64,000 bases of DNA from Prado023 sp963706875. GTDB taxonomy: Bacteria; Actinomycetota; Actinomycetes; S36-B12; CAIYMF01. Positions 25,602 to 33,581 of this stretch are shown piece by piece (positions within the stretch are counted from its first letter, which is position 1; each line of letters starts with the position of its first letter). Where the stretch lies: positions 1 to 64,000 of the forward strand of contig CAVPNW010000020.1 in assembly GCA_963706875.1 (NCBI GenBank). The letters are read 5' to 3'. Below the pieces are notes generated by a model, which did no database searches, had not been told where the DNA came from, and saw only the letters and a list, made by a program, of their open reading frames with translations. Made by a program: the position numbers and the translations under genes.

Positions 25602-26444
25602 TCAGGCGTCCAACGGCGATGTCTCGTCGTCGTCCCATTCCGGTTCTGCCTCCCGGCGCCGGGACCGGCGGCGATCGTTGAGCCAGCAGACCCCGCCGGC
25701 CAGGAGCATCAGAACCAGCATCGGAACAGCCAGTATCGCGAGGTTGAACGGGTCACCGGTGGGCGTGGCCACGGCTGCGAACACGACGACCCCCAGCACG
25801 ATCCATCGCCACCACGACCACAGGCGCTTCGCAGTCAGCACCCCGGCGAAGTTCAGGCCCACGACCAGCAGCGGCAGCATGAACCCGAGGCCGAAGACCA
25901 GCATCATCCGAAGGAAGAACGACAGGTAGCGATCGACGGAGATGATGTTCTCGATGTTCTCCGGGGTGAAGCCGAGCAGGATCTGAAGGCCCTGGGGCAT
26001 CACCCAGTAGGCCAGGGCCGCCCCACCGAGGAACATCGGCGTCGCGACGACGGCGAACCCGATCGCCCAACGGCGCTCGTTGCGGTGCAGGCCAGGGGTC
26101 ACGAAGCGCCAGAGCTGGTAGAGCCAGACCGGGGTCGCCAGCAGGATCCCGGTGACTCCGGCGACCTTCAGCTGCATCACGAACGGGTCTGCGACGCCGG
26201 TGAAGGCCAGCGTCATCTGGCGACCATCTGCCTCGGTCTCGGCCACGACGGCGTCGAAGGGGGCGCGGATGACCGCGAAGATCTCGTCGTAGAAGAACCA
26301 GGCCGCGGCCATGCCCACGCAGATCGCCAGCAGGGACTTCACCAGCCGGGAGCGCAACTCACCCAGGTGCTCGCGCAGCGGCATGGCCGCCTCGGCGTTG
26401 TCCTTGCGGTCCTTGGTCCCGCCGGGCACGGGCGGCGCGCTCAC
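25602..26444 (-). CDS. tatC: Sec-independent protein translocase subunit TatC
   Basis: Core receptor of the twin-arginine pathway, binding RR-signal peptides in the membrane. The TatC body is 280 aa from GTG 26444 (SAPPVPGGTKDRKDN). The family start MPLREHLGELRSRL is at about residue 20, followed by six membrane helices, GVTGILLATPVWLYQLWRFV, LHRNERRW and the PEN-containing loop GFTPENIENI. The GTG overlaps a TGA stop (GTGA) belonging to the frame in which the tatA tail looks natural. In the sequence as given there is no stop in frame upstream, so a 394-aa TatA-TatC fusion starting at 26786 is what the bases literally encode. Confidence 0.93.
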   Translation of the reverse strand: MSAPPVPGGTKDRKDNAEAAMPLREHLGELRSRLVKSLLAICVGMAAAWFFYDEIFAVIRAPFDAVVAETEADGRQMTLAFTGVADPFVMQLKVAGVTGILLATPVWLYQLWRFVTPGLHRNERRWAIGFAVVATPMFLGGAALAYWVMPQGLQILLGFTPENIENIISVDRYLSFFLRMMLVFGLGFMLPLLVVGLNFAGVLTAKRLWSWWRWIVLGVVVFAAVATPTGDPFNLAILAVPMLVLMLLAGGVCWLNDRRRSRRREAEPEWDDDETSPLDA

Positions 26445-26786
26445 GCCTGGCTGGGGGGCGGCGGCCGCAGGGAGGAGGGTGCCGCGTCGGACTGCGGCGC
26501 CAGGGCGTTCTCGCCGGCCACGGCATCGACCGCGGGGATGGGAGCGGGCGTCGGGATCGTCCGGCTGCTGGGCCGGGGGTAGGGCGACGGGAGCTGCCGC
26601 AGGCGCGGCCGCCGCGGCCGTGGCATCCGGGGCCGCCTCGCCGTCGACGAGTCCCTTGGTCTCGGCCTTGAAGATCCGCAACGAGCGCCCGACACTGCGC
26701 GCCGCATCGGGCAGGCGCTTGGCGCCGAAGAGCAGGACGACGACCAGGACGAGGACGAGCAGCTCGGGGCCGCGGATGTTGGGCAT
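26441..26786 (-). CDS. tatA: Sec-independent protein translocase subunit TatA, tail frameshifted
   Basis: Pore-forming subunit of the Tat translocon. It has a single N-terminal membrane helix (RGPELLVLVLVVVLLFGAKR), the hinge FGAKRLPDAARSVGRSLRIF and an amphipathic helix, then an Ala/Pro-rich tail. From about residue 55-75 (26563-26625) the original frame acquires low GC3 and Arg-rich residues. The next frame, ending at a TGA at 26443-26441, reads like a normal TatA tail (TIPTPAPIPAVDAVAGENAL). The span of 346 nt is one base over a codon multiple, consistent with a 1-nt insertion. GGAGGG precedes the ATG. Confidence 0.85.
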
Positions 26787-26882
26787 GGGACCCTCCAGCG
26801 TCAGGAACCCGCACTCACGGGATGATCAGAGCGTACGACTGCCAGTGCCCGTTGCCCAATCCGTACCGGTTCGCGTCGTGGA

Positions 26883-27221
26883 TCAGACCTCCTGGTCGGC
26901 CGCCATCACGACGTCGTCGACAGAGGCCAGCCACAGGGCGAAGTCGAGCAGGTCATCACGCGTCATCGGCGTGCAGGTGCGCTCGATCACCCGCGACTCG
27001 AGGTACTCCAGCGGTATCGCGAGGTGATCCACCCGGACCCCCGCCCCGGACAGCAGCTGCACGACGTCCTCGTCCGCGGTCTTGCAGATGGCCTCGGCGC
27101 AGCCGCCGCAGGTGAACGTGTACGTGGACCAGCCGAGCTCACGAGCGACGGTCACCCGCACGTCGGCCGGGACGAGGTCGACATCCCCACATCGTGGGCA
27201 CGTTGCCTTGATGGTTGTCAT
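26883..27221 (-). CDS. small zinc-ribbon protein of the proteasome-tat region
   Basis: A 112-aa soluble protein. Two Cys pairs, TCPRCGDVDL at about residues 7-16 and TCGGCAEAICK at about 37-47, form a probable zinc ribbon, followed by an acidic helical C-terminus (TRDDLLDFALWLASVDDVV). The ATG at 27221 is chosen because GAGGAGG lies 8 nt upstream; longer in-frame starts have no ribosome site. The function is not known to me. Its position between pafBC and tatA on the same strand suggests a conserved local role, perhaps in nucleic-acid or protein binding. Confidence 0.75.
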   Translation of the reverse strand: MTTIKATCPRCGDVDLVPADVRVTVARELGWSTYTFTCGGCAEAICKTADEDVVQLLSGAGVRVDHLAIPLEYLESRVIERTCTPMTRDDLLDFALWLASVDDVVMAADQEV

Positions 27222-27271
27222 CACATCCACCTCCTCGCGCTTACCTGGATGCCAGTCGCATCGGTGCCCGC

Positions 27272-27296
27272 CGTCGTGGACTTGAGGCCCACGACG
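27272..27296 (-). terminator. hairpin downstream of pafBC
   Basis: CGTCGTGG (27272-27279) and CCACGACG (27289-27296) pair perfectly around a 9-nt loop, about 30 bp past the pafBC stop and 50 bp before the zinc-ribbon gene. It could attenuate or end the pupylation transcript. No U-tract is present. Confidence 0.45.
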
Positions 27297-27327
27297 CATC
27301 ATGTGACCGCGCAGGGTGGTGATGCAA

Positions 27328-29322
27328 CTACTCAGAGGCTCCTTGGGCACCGACTTCCGGGCGGTGCAGGCCCAGCGCAGTGCGGGCGGCCTCGATCAGC
27401 TCGGTCACGAGCCACTCAGGCTCGCGCAGCACGACGGTCCCCGCCGACCCCAGGACCAGCTGCCGGGCCCATGTGAAGTCCCCCACCGGCAACTCGGCGC
27501 GCACGCCTCCGTCGGGCAGGACCCACCTGCGGCTCACCGGGTGGCGGTCCAGGAGCGGGGCACCCTCGGCAACATCCACGAGCACCACACGCCCCGTCGA
27601 TCCCAGGGCCACCGACATCGGCTCGACCTCGGCCGGCGCCTCGATCGAGCGGGCGGGCAGGTCACTCACGGCGATGGAGCGGATCCGGTCCACCCGGAAC
27701 ATCCGCAGGCCCCCGGCCGAGCGGCAGTAGCCGCGCAGGTAGCCGTACCCATCGACCACGACGACCCCCAGCGGGTCGACGACCCGACTGGTCACCTCGT
27801 CGCGGACAGCACCGAGGTACGTCAGCTCCACGGCCCGCCCGGCGGCCAGGGCGTCCTCGACCGGTGCGACCACCTCCTCAGGCAGGTCCACGCGCACCGC
27901 GAGGACCCCGGGGGCCGGGGCGTGCCGGCCGAGGGCAGCGGCCAGCTTGGCGGTCACGGACGCCAGCTCGTCGCTGTCCGCACCGCCCGGGACCGTGGCC
28001 AGGGCGTTGAGCGCGACGATCAGCGCGAATCCCTCATCCGGGGTCAGGGTCAGCGGGGCATCGAGGTCGAGGGCATCGATGACTTCGATCCCGCCGCCGT
28101 CGTCCCAGTACTGGATGTCGAACAGGGTCCAGTCGTCAGCCCCTGAGGTGATCACCGACCCGAGGTCGGCCAGCAGCTGGTCCGACGTGATCCCGAAGTG
28201 GTCGGCGGCGTCGGCGACCGGCACGCCGCTGTTGGCCGCCAGCCACGGGACCAGGGCGAGCAGACGGGCGAACTGCGCGGTGCCCGGGCCGGCGGCCTGT
28301 GCACCGGCGGTCAGGAGCCGACCCGCCCTGGGCGCGGGCGAGGCGAGGCCAGACACGAGCGCCTGGAGCTGGGCGACGGCCTCGTCGACGGCGTCCGGCG
28401 GCCCCAGGACCCGGGCGGCGGTCCCGTAGGCGAGCACCGACGAGATCCCGGAGCGCAGGTCGTCGACCGGCAAGGTGACCAGATCGTGACCTGAGGCGTC
28501 CTGCCCGCGCACCTCGGCACGCAGGCGCAGGGCCGCTGCGGAGCCCGGTGCCAGCGCCACGTCGAGCAATACCGCGTCGCTGCGGGCGAACCGTCCGATC
28601 GCGTCCGCGGCATCGAACCCCGCGGGCACCTCGTAGGCCTGCCCCGCGGCATCGGTGCGCACCGCACCCACGATCCGGGACGCGCGGAAGACCCGGACCT
28701 CATCGCGGTCGGTGTCGAAGCCCACGAGGTACCAGTGCGCCCGCCACCAGACCGTGCCCCAGGGCTGGACGTGGCGCCGCTCGCCCGGGCCGTCCGGGCC
28801 CTTGCGGTACTCGAACGTGACGGCCGTCCGAGTGCTGCAGGCCTCGATCAGCGCATGCAGTGCCGGGGAGTCCAGGGACAGGCCTGCGATCGGGGCCGAC
28901 CCCTGATCCGAGGAGCGCATCCCGAGCTGGGCCTCGACCTTGCGCAGGGCGTTGAGGGCAGCCGGCGCCAGGTCCGCGCGCTGCCACACCCGGGCTGCCA
29001 GCCCGAGCAGCGCCAGCTCCCCACGGCTGAGGTCCAGCGGTGGCAGCGCCCAGTCGCCCTCGATGCGGTAGCCGGTGACGACCCCGGAGGCGTCGGTGAG
29101 CGTGACCACGGGGACGCCCATCGCGCGCAGCTCGTCCTTGTCCCGCTCGAACATCCGCTCGAAGGCCTCCGGGGAGGCATCCGGGCTGTAGCCGCGCACG
29201 ACGGCCCGGATGTGGTCGCGGTCCAGGCCGGTCCGCGTGCCGCGCAGGGCCATCAACAGGTTGAGCAGGCGCTCGGCCTTGCTGTAGGGCTGGACCCCCC
29301 CGCCCTCCAGGGGCTCGACCAT
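27328..29322 (-). CDS. pafBC: PafBC, fused WYL-domain transcriptional activator
   Basis: DNA-damage-responsive activator of actinobacteria that acts independently of LexA/RecA. In mycobacteria it is two proteins, PafB and PafC; here one 664-aa chain carries both halves. Residues about 10-330 hold an HTH (SKAERLLNLLMALRGTRTG), then a WYL domain (TRTAVTFEYRKGPDGPGERR, WWRAHWYLVGFD). Residues about 340-660 repeat this with a diverged HTH (ADAADHFGITSDQLLADLGS) and a second WYL domain (AVELTYLGAVRDEVTSRVVD, YGYLRGYCRSAGGLRMFRVD). The frame is uninterrupted at the junction. It sits in the pupylation locus, downstream of the FKBP genes. Confidence 0.93.
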   Translation of the reverse strand: MVEPLEGGGVQPYSKAERLLNLLMALRGTRTGLDRDHIRAVVRGYSPDASPEAFERMFERDKDELRAMGVPVVTLTDASGVVTGYRIEGDWALPPLDLSRGELALLGLAARVWQRADLAPAALNALRKVEAQLGMRSSDQGSAPIAGLSLDSPALHALIEACSTRTAVTFEYRKGPDGPGERRHVQPWGTVWWRAHWYLVGFDTDRDEVRVFRASRIVGAVRTDAAGQAYEVPAGFDAADAIGRFARSDAVLLDVALAPGSAAALRLRAEVRGQDASGHDLVTLPVDDLRSGISSVLAYGTAARVLGPPDAVDEAVAQLQALVSGLASPAPRAGRLLTAGAQAAGPGTAQFARLLALVPWLAANSGVPVADAADHFGITSDQLLADLGSVITSGADDWTLFDIQYWDDGGGIEVIDALDLDAPLTLTPDEGFALIVALNALATVPGGADSDELASVTAKLAAALGRHAPAPGVLAVRVDLPEEVVAPVEDALAAGRAVELTYLGAVRDEVTSRVVDPLGVVVVDGYGYLRGYCRSAGGLRMFRVDRIRSIAVSDLPARSIEAPAEVEPMSVALGSTGRVVLVDVAEGAPLLDRHPVSRRWVLPDGGVRAELPVGDFTWARQLVLGSAGTVVLREPEWLVTELIEAARTALGLHRPEVGAQGASE

Positions 29323-29352
29323 CAGCGAACCTCGAGGGCTGACGCGGGCATG

Positions 29353-29721
29353 TCAGCTGGTGACGGCGAGCAGGTCGATCACGAAGATCAGCGTCTTGCC
29401 CGACAGCGCGTGCCGACCGTTCTCGCCGTACGCCAGGCGCGGCGGGATCACCAGCTCGCGCCTGCCCCCGACGCGCATCCCGGGGATGCCGTCCTGCCAG
29501 CCCTGGATGAGCCCGGACAGCGGGAATGCGATCGACTCGCCGCGGTCCCAGGAGGCGTCGAACTGGTCGCCGGTGTCGTACTCGACGCCGAGGTAGTGCA
29601 CGGTCACCCGGGCTCCCGGGACCGCCTCGGCACCCTCGCCGACGACGATGTCGCGGATCACGAGGTCCGTGGGCGCAGGGCCCTCCGGGAAGTCGATCTC
29701 GGGCTTGGTCAGGTCAGCCAT
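29353..29721 (-). CDS. FKBP-type peptidyl-prolyl isomerase, cytoplasmic
   Basis: Proline isomerase of the FKBP family, 122 aa, with no signal peptide. Core motifs are VTVHYLGVEYDTGDQFDASW, FPLSGLIQGWQDGIPGM and GGRRELVIPPRLAYGE; the aromatic active-site residues Tyr, Phe and Trp are kept. The ATG at 29721 has GAGAGGA upstream; longer in-frame starts are unsupported. It is closely related to the lipoprotein copy immediately upstream, so the pair looks like a local duplication with different destinations, a known feature of this locus in actinobacteria. Confidence 0.93.
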   Translation of the reverse strand: MADLTKPEIDFPEGPAPTDLVIRDIVVGEGAEAVPGARVTVHYLGVEYDTGDQFDASWDRGESIAFPLSGLIQGWQDGIPGMRVGGRRELVIPPRLAYGENGRHALSGKTLIFVIDLLAVTS

Positions 29722-29767
29722 CGGGGTTCCTCTCGCAGGGTGGGTGGGTTCGTGAGGGCGGGGTCGG

Positions 29768-30352
29768 TCAGCCGGCGGGGGTCTGCTCGATGAGGTCGAC
29801 GACGAACACCAGGGTCTCACCCGGGGCGATGTCCGCACCCGCGCCCGCGTCGCCGTAGGCCAGCTCGGCGGGGATGATCAGCAGCCGCCGACCACCGGGC
29901 TGCATGCCGACGAGGCCCTCGGACCACCCCTGGATCACTCCGTCCAGGGGGAAGTTCGCAGGCTCACCACGCTGCCAGGAGGAGTCGAAGACATTGCCCG
30001 ACTGCTGGCCGACCCCGACGTAGTTGACGGTCACCGTGGCGCCCGGGGCCACGGCATCGCCGGAGCCCTCGTACACATCGGCGACGGCCAGCTCGGTGGC
30101 CGGCCCGAAGTCCTGCGCCAGCTCGATCGTCGGCTCGGCGTCCTTGGCTCCCGTGACGGTCACGCCCTGGCACTCGTAGGTGCTCTCAGTCGGGGCGCCT
30201 GCCGGGCAGACGGGAACCGGCCCCGGTGCGGACGCTGCGTCCTGCGATCCGGTCCAGCAGCCCGCGAGCAGCGCCAGACCTGCGACGACGAGGACGAGGG
30301 TGCGCACGGGGGCGGCGGTTCGGCGATTCACCCGGCGAACTCTAGTTGCCAT
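29768..30352 (-). CDS. FKBP-type peptidyl-prolyl isomerase lipoprotein
   Basis: A 194-aa exported lipoprotein. A signal peptide with core TLVLVVAGLALLAGCW places the lipobox Cys at residue 32, followed by a linker and an FKBP domain at about 95-192 (VTVNYVGVGQQSGNVFDSSW, FPLDGVIQGWSEGLVGM, GGRRLLIIPAELAYGD). It probably assists folding of secreted proteins at the membrane surface. Lnt near 11 kb would complete its acylation. It is 46 bp upstream of the cytoplasmic copy and 24 bp from pafA, all on one strand. Confidence 0.92.
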   Translation of the reverse strand: MATRVRRVNRRTAAPVRTLVLVVAGLALLAGCWTGSQDAASAPGPVPVCPAGAPTESTYECQGVTVTGAKDAEPTIELAQDFGPATELAVADVYEGSGDAVAPGATVTVNYVGVGQQSGNVFDSSWQRGEPANFPLDGVIQGWSEGLVGMQPGGRRLLIIPAELAYGDAGAGADIAPGETLVFVVDLIEQTPAG

Positions 30353-30376
30353 GCCGCCCAGCGCCGAAATCGCGGG

Positions 30377-31753
30377 TCACATCGAGTCGATGAGTCGCTG
30401 AACCCGTTCGTCAACGGCCTTGAACGGGTCCTTGCACAGCACCGTGCGCTGGGCCTGGTCGTTGAGCTTGAGGTGCACCCAGTCGACGGTGAAGTCCCGG
30501 CGCGCGGCGGTGGCGGCCGTGATGAACTCTCCACGCAGACGGGCGCGCGTTGTCTGGGGCGGCGTCGACTTGGCGGCGAACACCTCGATGTCCGTGCCCA
30601 CCGTCGCCGCCATCCCCCTGGCCTCCAGCAGGTTGAACAGACCGCGGCTGCGCGAGATGTCGTGGTAGGCCAGGTCCAGCTGGGCGATCCGCGGCGAGCT
30701 CCACGACAGGTCGTGCCGGTCGATGTAGCGCTGCAGGAGCCGGTGCTTGATCACCCAGTCGATCTCGGTGTCGACCGCACCCAGGTCATCGGTCGAGACC
30801 GCCGTCAGGGTGCGCCGCCACAGGTCCAGGACCCGGGCGTACACGGGCACCGCAGCCAGGCCGCTGCTCTGGGCGAACAGCTCCACGCGTTCCAGGTAGT
30901 CAGCCTGGATCTGCCAGGCCGAGAGCATCCGGCCGTTGGCCAGCCGGACCGCCCGGGAGCCGGTGAGGTCGTGGCTGATCTCCCGGATCGCGCGGATCGG
31001 GTTCTCCAGCGTGTGGTCGCGGATGCTGACCCCGGACTCGAGCATCCGCAGGACCAGGTCGGCGCTGCCGACCTTGAGCAGCGTGGTGGTCTGGCTCATG
31101 TTCGAGTCCCCGACGATGACGTGCAGCCGCCGGTACCGCTCGGCATCGGCGTGCGGCTCGTCGCGGGTGTTGATGATGGGCCGGGATCGGGTCGTCGCCG
31201 AGGACACGCCCTCCCAGATGTGCTCGGCGCGCTGGCTCAAGCAGAACGTGGTGCCGCGGGGGGTGGGCAGCACCTTGCCCGCCCCGGCGATCAGCTGCCG
31301 CGTGACCAGGAACGGGATCAGGGCGTCGGAGACCCTGGAGAACTCCCCCATCCGCCCGATGAGGTAGTTCTCGTGGCAGCCGTAGGAGTTGCCGGCCGAG
31401 TCCGTGTTGTTCTTGAACAGGTAGATCTCGCCGTCGATGCCCTCCTCCCCCAGGCGTCGCTGGGCGTCGGCCACGAGGCCCTCGACGATCCGCTCCCCCG
31501 CCCGGTCGTGGATGACCAGCTCGCGCAGGTCGTCGCACTCGCCGGTGGCGTACTCCGGGTGGCTGCCAACGTCCAGGTAGAGCCGCGCGCCGTTGCGCAG
31601 GAACACGTTCGAGCTGCGGCCCCAGGCCACCACGCGCCGGAAGAGGTAGCGCGCCACCTCATCGGGGCTCAGCCTGCGCTGGCCCCGGAACGTGCACGTG
31701 ACCCCGTACTCGGTCTCGATGCCGTAGATCCGCCGGCCGAGCGGATCAACCAT
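30377..31753 (-). CDS. pafA: Pup--protein ligase
   Basis: ATP-dependent ligase that joins the C-terminal Glu of Pup to substrate lysines. It is 458 aa with a glutamine-synthetase-like fold: RRIYGIETEYGVTCTF at the start holds the metal-binding Glu, LYLDVGSHPEYATGE the catalytic Asp loop, then EIYLFKNNTDSAGNSYGCHE and RPIINTRDEPHAD. The C-terminal domain contains VDWVHLKLNDQAQRTVLCKD. The ATG overlaps the prcA stop by 8 nt, so translation is coupled to the proteasome. It resembles dop in the same operon but lacks the Dop-specific N-terminal loop. Confidence 0.97.
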   Translation of the reverse strand: MVDPLGRRIYGIETEYGVTCTFRGQRRLSPDEVARYLFRRVVAWGRSSNVFLRNGARLYLDVGSHPEYATGECDDLRELVIHDRAGERIVEGLVADAQRRLGEEGIDGEIYLFKNNTDSAGNSYGCHENYLIGRMGEFSRVSDALIPFLVTRQLIAGAGKVLPTPRGTTFCLSQRAEHIWEGVSSATTRSRPIINTRDEPHADAERYRRLHVIVGDSNMSQTTTLLKVGSADLVLRMLESGVSIRDHTLENPIRAIREISHDLTGSRAVRLANGRMLSAWQIQADYLERVELFAQSSGLAAVPVYARVLDLWRRTLTAVSTDDLGAVDTEIDWVIKHRLLQRYIDRHDLSWSSPRIAQLDLAYHDISRSRGLFNLLEARGMAATVGTDIEVFAAKSTPPQTTRARLRGEFITAATAARRDFTVDWVHLKLNDQAQRTVLCKDPFKAVDERVQRLIDSM

Positions 31754-32459
31754 CGGCGAGCTCGCGCAACCGGTCCGGGCCGATCCGCCGGAACGTGCGC
31801 CGCGGCCGGTCGCGCTGGAGCAGTGCGACCTCGAGCTGGGTCAGCGGCACCTCGCGCGGTCCGGCGGATCCCGCCGGCGGCCCGGCCGGGGCTGACTGCG
31901 CCAGCGCGGCGATCGCCAGGCGGACGCCCTGGGCGAGGGTCATCCCCTCCACCCAGTTGTCGGCGAGGTGGGCAGCGATCGAGTCCGACGACCCGCCCAT
32001 CGCGACGAACCCGTGCTCGTCGGCGACCGACCCGTCGAAGGTGAGCCGGTAGATCTGGTCGGCGGCGGCCTCGGCGCCCACCTCGGCGACCACGAGCTCG
32101 ACCTCGTAGGGCTTGGCCGCCTCGGTGAAGATCGTGCCCAGCGTCTGCGCGTAGGCGTTGGCCAGGCTGCGGCCGGTGACGTCGCGGCGGTCATAGGCGT
32201 AGCCGCGCATGTCGGCCAGGCGCACGCCTGCCACGCGCAGGTTCTCGAACTCGTTGTACTTGCCGACCGCCGCGAAGCCGATGCGGTCGTAGATCTCGCT
32301 GATCTTGTGCAGCGCCCGCGAGGGGTTCTCGGCCACCAGGAGGATCCCCTCGGCCACCTGGAGCACCACGACGCTGCGGCCCCGGGCGATCCCCTTGCGC
32401 GCGTAGTCGGCCTTGTCCTTGATCAGCTGCTCGGGTGAGACGTAGAACGGCATGCTCAT
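31746..32459 (-). CDS. prcA: 20S proteasome alpha subunit
   Basis: Outer-ring subunit that gates the 20S core. It is 237 aa. The N-terminus MSMPFYVSPEQLIKDKADYA is typical of bacterial alpha subunits, followed by the structural core GRSVVVLQVAEGILLVAENP and YDRIGFAAVGKYNEFENLRV. It has no catalytic Thr. The C-terminus is extended and charged. The ATG at 32459 has GGGGGAG 7 nt upstream; the longer open frame is antisense-type sequence. It lies four bases after the prcB stop. Confidence 0.96.
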   Translation of the reverse strand: MSMPFYVSPEQLIKDKADYARKGIARGRSVVVLQVAEGILLVAENPSRALHKISEIYDRIGFAAVGKYNEFENLRVAGVRLADMRGYAYDRRDVTGRSLANAYAQTLGTIFTEAAKPYEVELVVAEVGAEAAADQIYRLTFDGSVADEHGFVAMGGSSDSIAAHLADNWVEGMTLAQGVRLAIAALAQSAPAGPPAGSAGPREVPLTQLEVALLQRDRPRRTFRRIGPDRLRELADG

Positions 32460-32463
32460 GGCG

Positions 32464-33291
32464 TCACTCCCCCATCCGGGCCACGGGGCCATCGGGTCGC
32501 TGCATACGACGGTCCACGACCGCCTGGCAGATCCGTTCCAGCTCGGTGGGATCGACCCGCCGGAATCCGTCGGAGTCCACGACGGCGACCACCGGGAAGA
32601 TCTTGCGGGCAAGATCCGGGCCCCCGGTGGCGGAGTCGTCGTCGGCGGCGTCGTAGAGCGCCTCCACGCACACCTCGACGGCCTGGGACTCGGGCATGCC
32701 CTGCGTGTAGAGCTTCTTCAGGGCGCCACGGGCGAACATCGAGCCGGACCCGACCGAGTAGAAGTCGTGCTCCTCGTAGCGCCCGCCGGTGACGTCGTAG
32801 GAGAAGATCCGCCCGGTGCTGCGCGCGAGGTCGTACCCGGCCAGCATCGGCACGGCGGCCAGGCCCTGCATCGCCAGGCCGAGGTTGGAGCGCAGCAGGG
32901 AGGCGAGCCGGTTGGCCTTGCCGTCCAGTGAGAGCGAGGAGCCCTCGATCTTCTCGTAGTGCTCGAGCTCCACCTGGAACAGGCGCACGAGCTCGATGGC
33001 GATCCCGGCCGACCCGGCGATGCCGATGCAGGCGTGCTCGTCGGCGGGGAACACCTTCTCGATGGTGCGCTGGGCGATGACGTTGCCCATGGTCGCCCGC
33101 CGGTCACCGGCCATCACCACGCCGTCGGCCCATGTGGCCGCGACGATGGTGGTGCCGTGGGGGGCGTCGATCGAGCCCGAGCCGGTGTTGCCCAGGTGGC
33201 CGAGAAGGTCAGGTCGGTGCTGGGCGAGGAACTGGGCGAACGAGGCCTCCCCGACCATCGAGAAGGCGGACGCCAGGGGGCTGTCGGTCAC
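32464..33291 (-). CDS. prcB: 20S proteasome beta subunit
   Basis: Catalytic subunit of the bacterial 20S proteasome, 275 aa. A propeptide of 46 residues ends in DAPHG, so autocleavage exposes Thr47 (TTIVAATWADG) as nucleophile. The Asp/Lys catalytic support is in VVMAGDRRATMGN and IEKVFPADEHACI, and the C-terminal SGSMFARG region is conserved. A GTG start follows the pup stop with no gap, so pup, prcB and prcA are one tightly coupled unit. Confidence 0.97.
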   Translation of the reverse strand: MTDSPLASAFSMVGEASFAQFLAQHRPDLLGHLGNTGSGSIDAPHGTTIVAATWADGVVMAGDRRATMGNVIAQRTIEKVFPADEHACIGIAGSAGIAIELVRLFQVELEHYEKIEGSSLSLDGKANRLASLLRSNLGLAMQGLAAVPMLAGYDLARSTGRIFSYDVTGGRYEEHDFYSVGSGSMFARGALKKLYTQGMPESQAVEVCVEALYDAADDDSATGGPDLARKIFPVVAVVDSDGFRRVDPTELERICQAVVDRRMQRPDGPVARMGE

Positions 33292-33483
33292 CTACTGGCC
33301 GCCCTTCTGGACGAAGCCCCGGACGAACTCCTCGGCGTTCTCCTCGAGGACGTCGTCGATCTCGTCGAGCAGCGCATCGACGTCGGCATCGAGGGCTTCC
33401 TTGCGTGCCGACGGGGCGGGGGGTGGCGCCACCTCCGGCTCGTCGTCGGGCCGCGCCTTCTGGTGCTCACTGGACTGGCTCAC
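33292..33483 (-). CDS. pup: prokaryotic ubiquitin-like protein Pup
   Basis: A 63-aa intrinsically disordered tag. The Lys-poor N-terminal part is followed by the Mpa/ARC-binding helix region (DADVDALLDEIDDVLEENAE) and the C-terminal VRGFVQKGGQ. Because it ends in Gln, it must be deamidated by Dop to Glu before PafA can use it, and dop is just upstream. The GTG start has GAGGAGG 5 nt upstream. The 98 bp between dop and pup contains a TAGTGT hexamer that could be a -10. Confidence 0.97.
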   Translation of the reverse strand: MSQSSEHQKARPDDEPEVAPPPAPSARKEALDADVDALLDEIDDVLEENAEEFVRGFVQKGGQ

Positions 33484-33581
33484 GTGGTCCTCCTCATCGC
33501 GTCACTACCGACACTAGTGCCGATCGCGGGGCCCCACACGCCCACCCGGCCCGAGTCGCCGCTGCGTGCCGCGGATGGGCC

